Shown: positions 5,403 to 6,745 of the stretch, in pieces
Position numbering within the stretch: the stretch's first letter is position 1
How the letters are laid out: every line of letters begins with the position of its first letter
Assembly (NCBI GenBank): GCA_031288675.1
Contig: JAITQY010000120.1
Span: forward strand, 1 to 6,745
Length of the DNA: 6,745 bases
Reading direction: 5' to 3'
Source of the DNA: Oscillospiraceae bacterium
Lineage (GTDB): Bacteria > Bacillota > Clostridia > Oscillospirales > Oscillospiraceae
Made by a program: the position numbers and the translations under genes
Notes under the pieces: model-generated
The model's database searches: none
Seen by the model: only the letters and a program-made list of their open reading frames with translations
What the model was told of the DNA's origin: nothing

Positions 5403-6293
5403 TTACTGCGCGCCTCCTTCCCTTGGTTTCGCGGGAGATGCTCCGCGCTGTCCGCCTTGGTATCCGCCGGAACGCTGTCCGCCCTGACCGCCGCGGTATC
5501 CGCCGCCCTGACCACCCTGTCCGCCTTGACCGCGATATCCGCCGCCTTGATTATTATTATTGCGGTATCCGCCTTGACCGCCGCCGCGTCTGCGGTCGTT
5601 GCGGTTCGGGCGTTCGCTCGGCGCTTTTGTCGTATCCATAGCGCGCGGAGTGCTGCGAAGCGTCTGGTTAAGAATCTCACCCTTGTAAATCCAAACTTTT
5701 ACTCCGATACGTCCGTAGCTCGTCGCCGCTTCCGCAAATCCGTACTCAATGTCCGCGCGAATCGTCTGAAGCGGAATTGTACCCTCGTGATAGTGTTCTG
5801 TACGCGCGATTTCTGCGCCGCCGAGACGTCCGCTGACGGCTACTTTAATGCCGCGCACACCGAGACGCATAGCTCTTTGCATTGCGCTTTTCATCGCGCG
5901 GCGGAAGCCGACGCGCTTTTCAAGCTGAGCCGCAATGCTCTCTGAAACGAGTTGTGCATTAGCGTCAGGATTCTTGACCTCAACGATGCTAAGACTTACG
6001 GGGCGTCCGATTTTCTTCTCTAATCCGAGACGCACGCGCTCAATTTCAGCACCGCCCTTGCCAATTACCACGCCGGGTCGTGAACAATGCAAGTAAATAC
6101 GGACACGGCTCGAATCACGCTCAATCTCAATCTTCGGAATACCTGCCGAATATAAATCTTTCTTCAGTTGCTTCCGAATGTTATAGTCCTCGACCAATAA
6201 GTCGCCGACTTTCTCGTTCTTCGCGTACCAGCGGGAGTCCCAGTCCTTAATAACGCCTACGCGCAGACCGTGGGGATTAACTTTCTGACCCAT
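5403..6293 (-). CDS. rpsC: 30S ribosomal protein S3 (uS3) with long Gly/Gln/Arg-rich C-terminal tail
   Basis: S3 lies in the 30S head at the mRNA entry channel and contributes to the ribosomal helicase activity. The core is ordinary: MGQKVNPHGLRVGVIKDWDS (1-20), a KH type 2 domain with the RNA-binding loop GVVIGKGG (74-81), and the C-terminal S3 domain with RGIKVAVSGRLGGAEIART (147-165) and GVKVWIYKGEIL (197-208). At 296 residues it is far longer than the usual 210-230. The surplus is a tail from about 215 on: a basic linker (RNDRRR at 231-236), then 48 residues (237-284) with 25 Gly, 9 Gln, 5 Arg and 4 Tyr and no acidic or aliphatic residue, ending in ASPAKPREGGAQ. The frame is continuous into the proper rplP junction, so this is a real extension and not a frameshift. 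The ATG is 1 nt after the rplV stop. Confidence 0.97.
   Translation of the reverse strand: MGQKVNPHGLRVGVIKDWDSRWYAKNEKVGDLLVEDYNIRKQLKKDLYSAGIPKIEIERDSSRVRIYLHCSRPGVVIGKGGAEIERVRLGLEKKIGRPVSLSIVEVKNPDANAQLVSESIAAQLEKRVGFRRAMKSAMQRAMRLGVRGIKVAVSGRLGGAEIARTEHYHEGTIPLQTIRADIEYGFAEAATSYGRIGVKVWIYKGEILNQTLRSTPRAMDTTKAPSERPNRNDRRRGGGQGGYRNNNNQGGGYRGQGGQGGQGGGYRGGQGGQRSGGYQGGQRGASPAKPREGGAQ
5442..5585 (-). repeat. Degenerate in-frame tandem repeat encoding the S3 GGYRGGQ tail
   Basis: This tract inside rpsC is built from imperfect repeats of Gly-Gly-Gln, Gly-Gly-Tyr-Arg and related units (residues 237-284 of S3). On the plus strand it shows recurring tatccgccg, ctgaccgcc and ctgtccgcc blocks. A run of four identical AAT codons (5550-5561) encoding Asn-Asn-Asn-Asn interrupts the glycine units. 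The units are all multiples of three bases, so gain or loss of a unit would keep the reading frame. Codons vary between copies (GGT, GGC, GGA), so the repeat is not freshly duplicated. The protein function of the tract is unknown to me; it resembles disordered RGG/GQ-type RNA-binding tails. Confidence 0.9.
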
Positions 6294-6294
6294 C

Positions 6295-6633
6295 TTACTG
6301 CTCCCTCTCTTTCACAACTACGGTAATGTGCGACGTACGCTTCAAAATTCTGCTTGATCCTCCGCGTGCGCGGGGCATTCCGCGTTTAAGCGTAGGACCC
6401 GGATTCGCGTAAGTTTCCGATACGTACAAACGGTCGGAGTTCATCTGATGGTTGTTCTCCGCATTTGCCGCCGCGCTGCTGACAAGCTTAAACAGCAGTT
6501 CCGACGCCGCTTTAGGCGTATTGCGCAGGATCGCAAGCGCCGTATTGACGTCTTTGTTTCTAATCAAATCGCAAACAATCTTCACCTTACGGGGAGAGAT
6601 TCTCGCGTATCTAAGAATTGCGCGCGCTTCCAT
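6295..6633 (-). CDS. rplV: 50S ribosomal protein L22 (uL22)
   Basis: L22 binds all domains of 23S rRNA, and its long beta hairpin lines the nascent peptide exit tunnel at the constriction with L4. The 112-residue product has the family length (about 110-115). It starts MEARAILRYARISPRKVKIV (1-20), has the SAAANAENNH segment (53-62), and the signature hairpin region NPGPTLKRGMPRARGGSSRI (77-96) followed by LKRTSHITVVV (97-107). The hairpin tip, where macrolide-resistance indels and substitutions are known in other species, looks intact. The ATG follows a GAAGGGAGAG site; 16 nt separate it from rpsS, and a single base separates its TAA from the rpsC start. Confidence 0.98.
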   Translation of the reverse strand: MEARAILRYARISPRKVKIVCDLIRNKDVNTALAILRNTPKAASELLFKLVSSAAANAENNHQMNSDRLYVSETYANPGPTLKRGMPRARGGSSRILKRTSHITVVVKEREQ

Positions 6634-6649
6634 ATTTTACTCTCCCTTC

Positions 6650-6745
6650 TTATTTCTTGCCGTTGTTAGAAGTTTTGCTTCCGGCATGACCGCGAAACGT
6701 CCTTGTGGGCGCAAACTCGCCAAGCTTATGTCCAACCATATCTTC
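6650..6745 (-). CDS. rpsS: 30S ribosomal protein S19, C-terminal end only (5' part outside window)
   Basis: Only the last 31 codons and TAA stop (6650-6652) are in the window; S19 is normally about 92-95 residues, so roughly two thirds lie beyond the right edge. The fragment reads EDMVGHKLGEFAPTRTFRGH, followed by AGSKTSNNGKK. The stretch MVGHKLGEFAPTRTF is the diagnostic C-terminal signature of S19. S19 sits in the 30S head with S13 and contacts the A-site finger of 23S rRNA in an intersubunit bridge. Its position immediately before rplV is canonical for the S10 cluster. The fragment was read by hand, as it is too short to stand out as an open reading frame. Confidence 0.95.
   Translation of the reverse strand, partial: EDMVGHKLGEFAPTRTFRGHAGSKTSNNGKK

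Noticed and set aside
5396..5680. Minus-strand open frame of 94 codons overlapping the rpsC tail in another frame, rich in alternating Ala-Asp
   Set aside because: The repeat lacks stops in several frames, which makes a chance open frame likely. The frame used by rpsC continues uninterrupted from the conserved core to the normal rplP junction, so no frameshift or overlapping gene is needed.
5457..5945. Plus-strand open frame of 162 codons opposite rpsC with long Ala/Ser/Ile-rich stretches
   Set aside because: Its repetitive look comes from reading the S3 tail repeat on the other strand; it starts inside the repeat and has no family features.

Overview
The window is one uninterrupted piece of the bacterial S10-spc ribosomal protein supercluster, read entirely on the minus strand, so transcription runs from high to low coordinates. 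In transcription order it holds the 3' end of rpsS (S19), then rplV (L22), rpsC (S3), rplP (L16), rpmC (L29), rpsQ (S17), rplN (L14), rplX (L24), rplE (L5), rpsN type Z (S14), rpsH (S8), rplF (L6), rplR (L18), rpsE (S5), rpmD (L30), rplO (L15) and the 5' part of secY. Fifteen genes are complete, and the two at the ends are cut by the window. The gene order is the canonical bacterial one, with no insertion, loss or rearrangement.

The organism is a bacterium, most likely a Bacillota (Firmicutes) member of Clostridia type. This is inferred from the short zinc-binding S14, the cysteine-bearing L24, strong Shine-Dalgarno sequences before nearly every gene, and the general look of S17, L14, L16 and L6. 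No species is claimed. GC content looks intermediate by eye.

Packing is tight. Most junctions are 14-18 nt, usually a stop codon running straight into the next ribosome binding site. rplP/rpmC and rplO/secY share one base (TAATG), rpsC and rplP abut, and rplV and rpsC are 1 nt apart. Only two gaps are larger: 62 nt between rpsN and rpsH, and 80 nt between rpmD and rplO. The S10/spc boundary (rpsQ-rplN) is only 18 nt, which argues for one continuous transcript here. No promoter, terminator, RNA gene, mobile element or CRISPR array was seen, and no stretch over 300 nt lacks a gene.

The products are 30S proteins (S3, S5, S8, S14, S17, S19), 50S proteins (L5, L6, L14, L15, L16, L18, L22, L24, L29, L30) and the SecY channel that receives nascent membrane and secreted proteins. 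The one clearly unusual element is a Gly/Gln/Arg/Tyr-rich repetitive C-terminal tail of roughly 80-90 residues on S3, encoded by a degenerate in-frame repeat. Otherwise this is an ordinary housekeeping region, and no undescribed system is evident.
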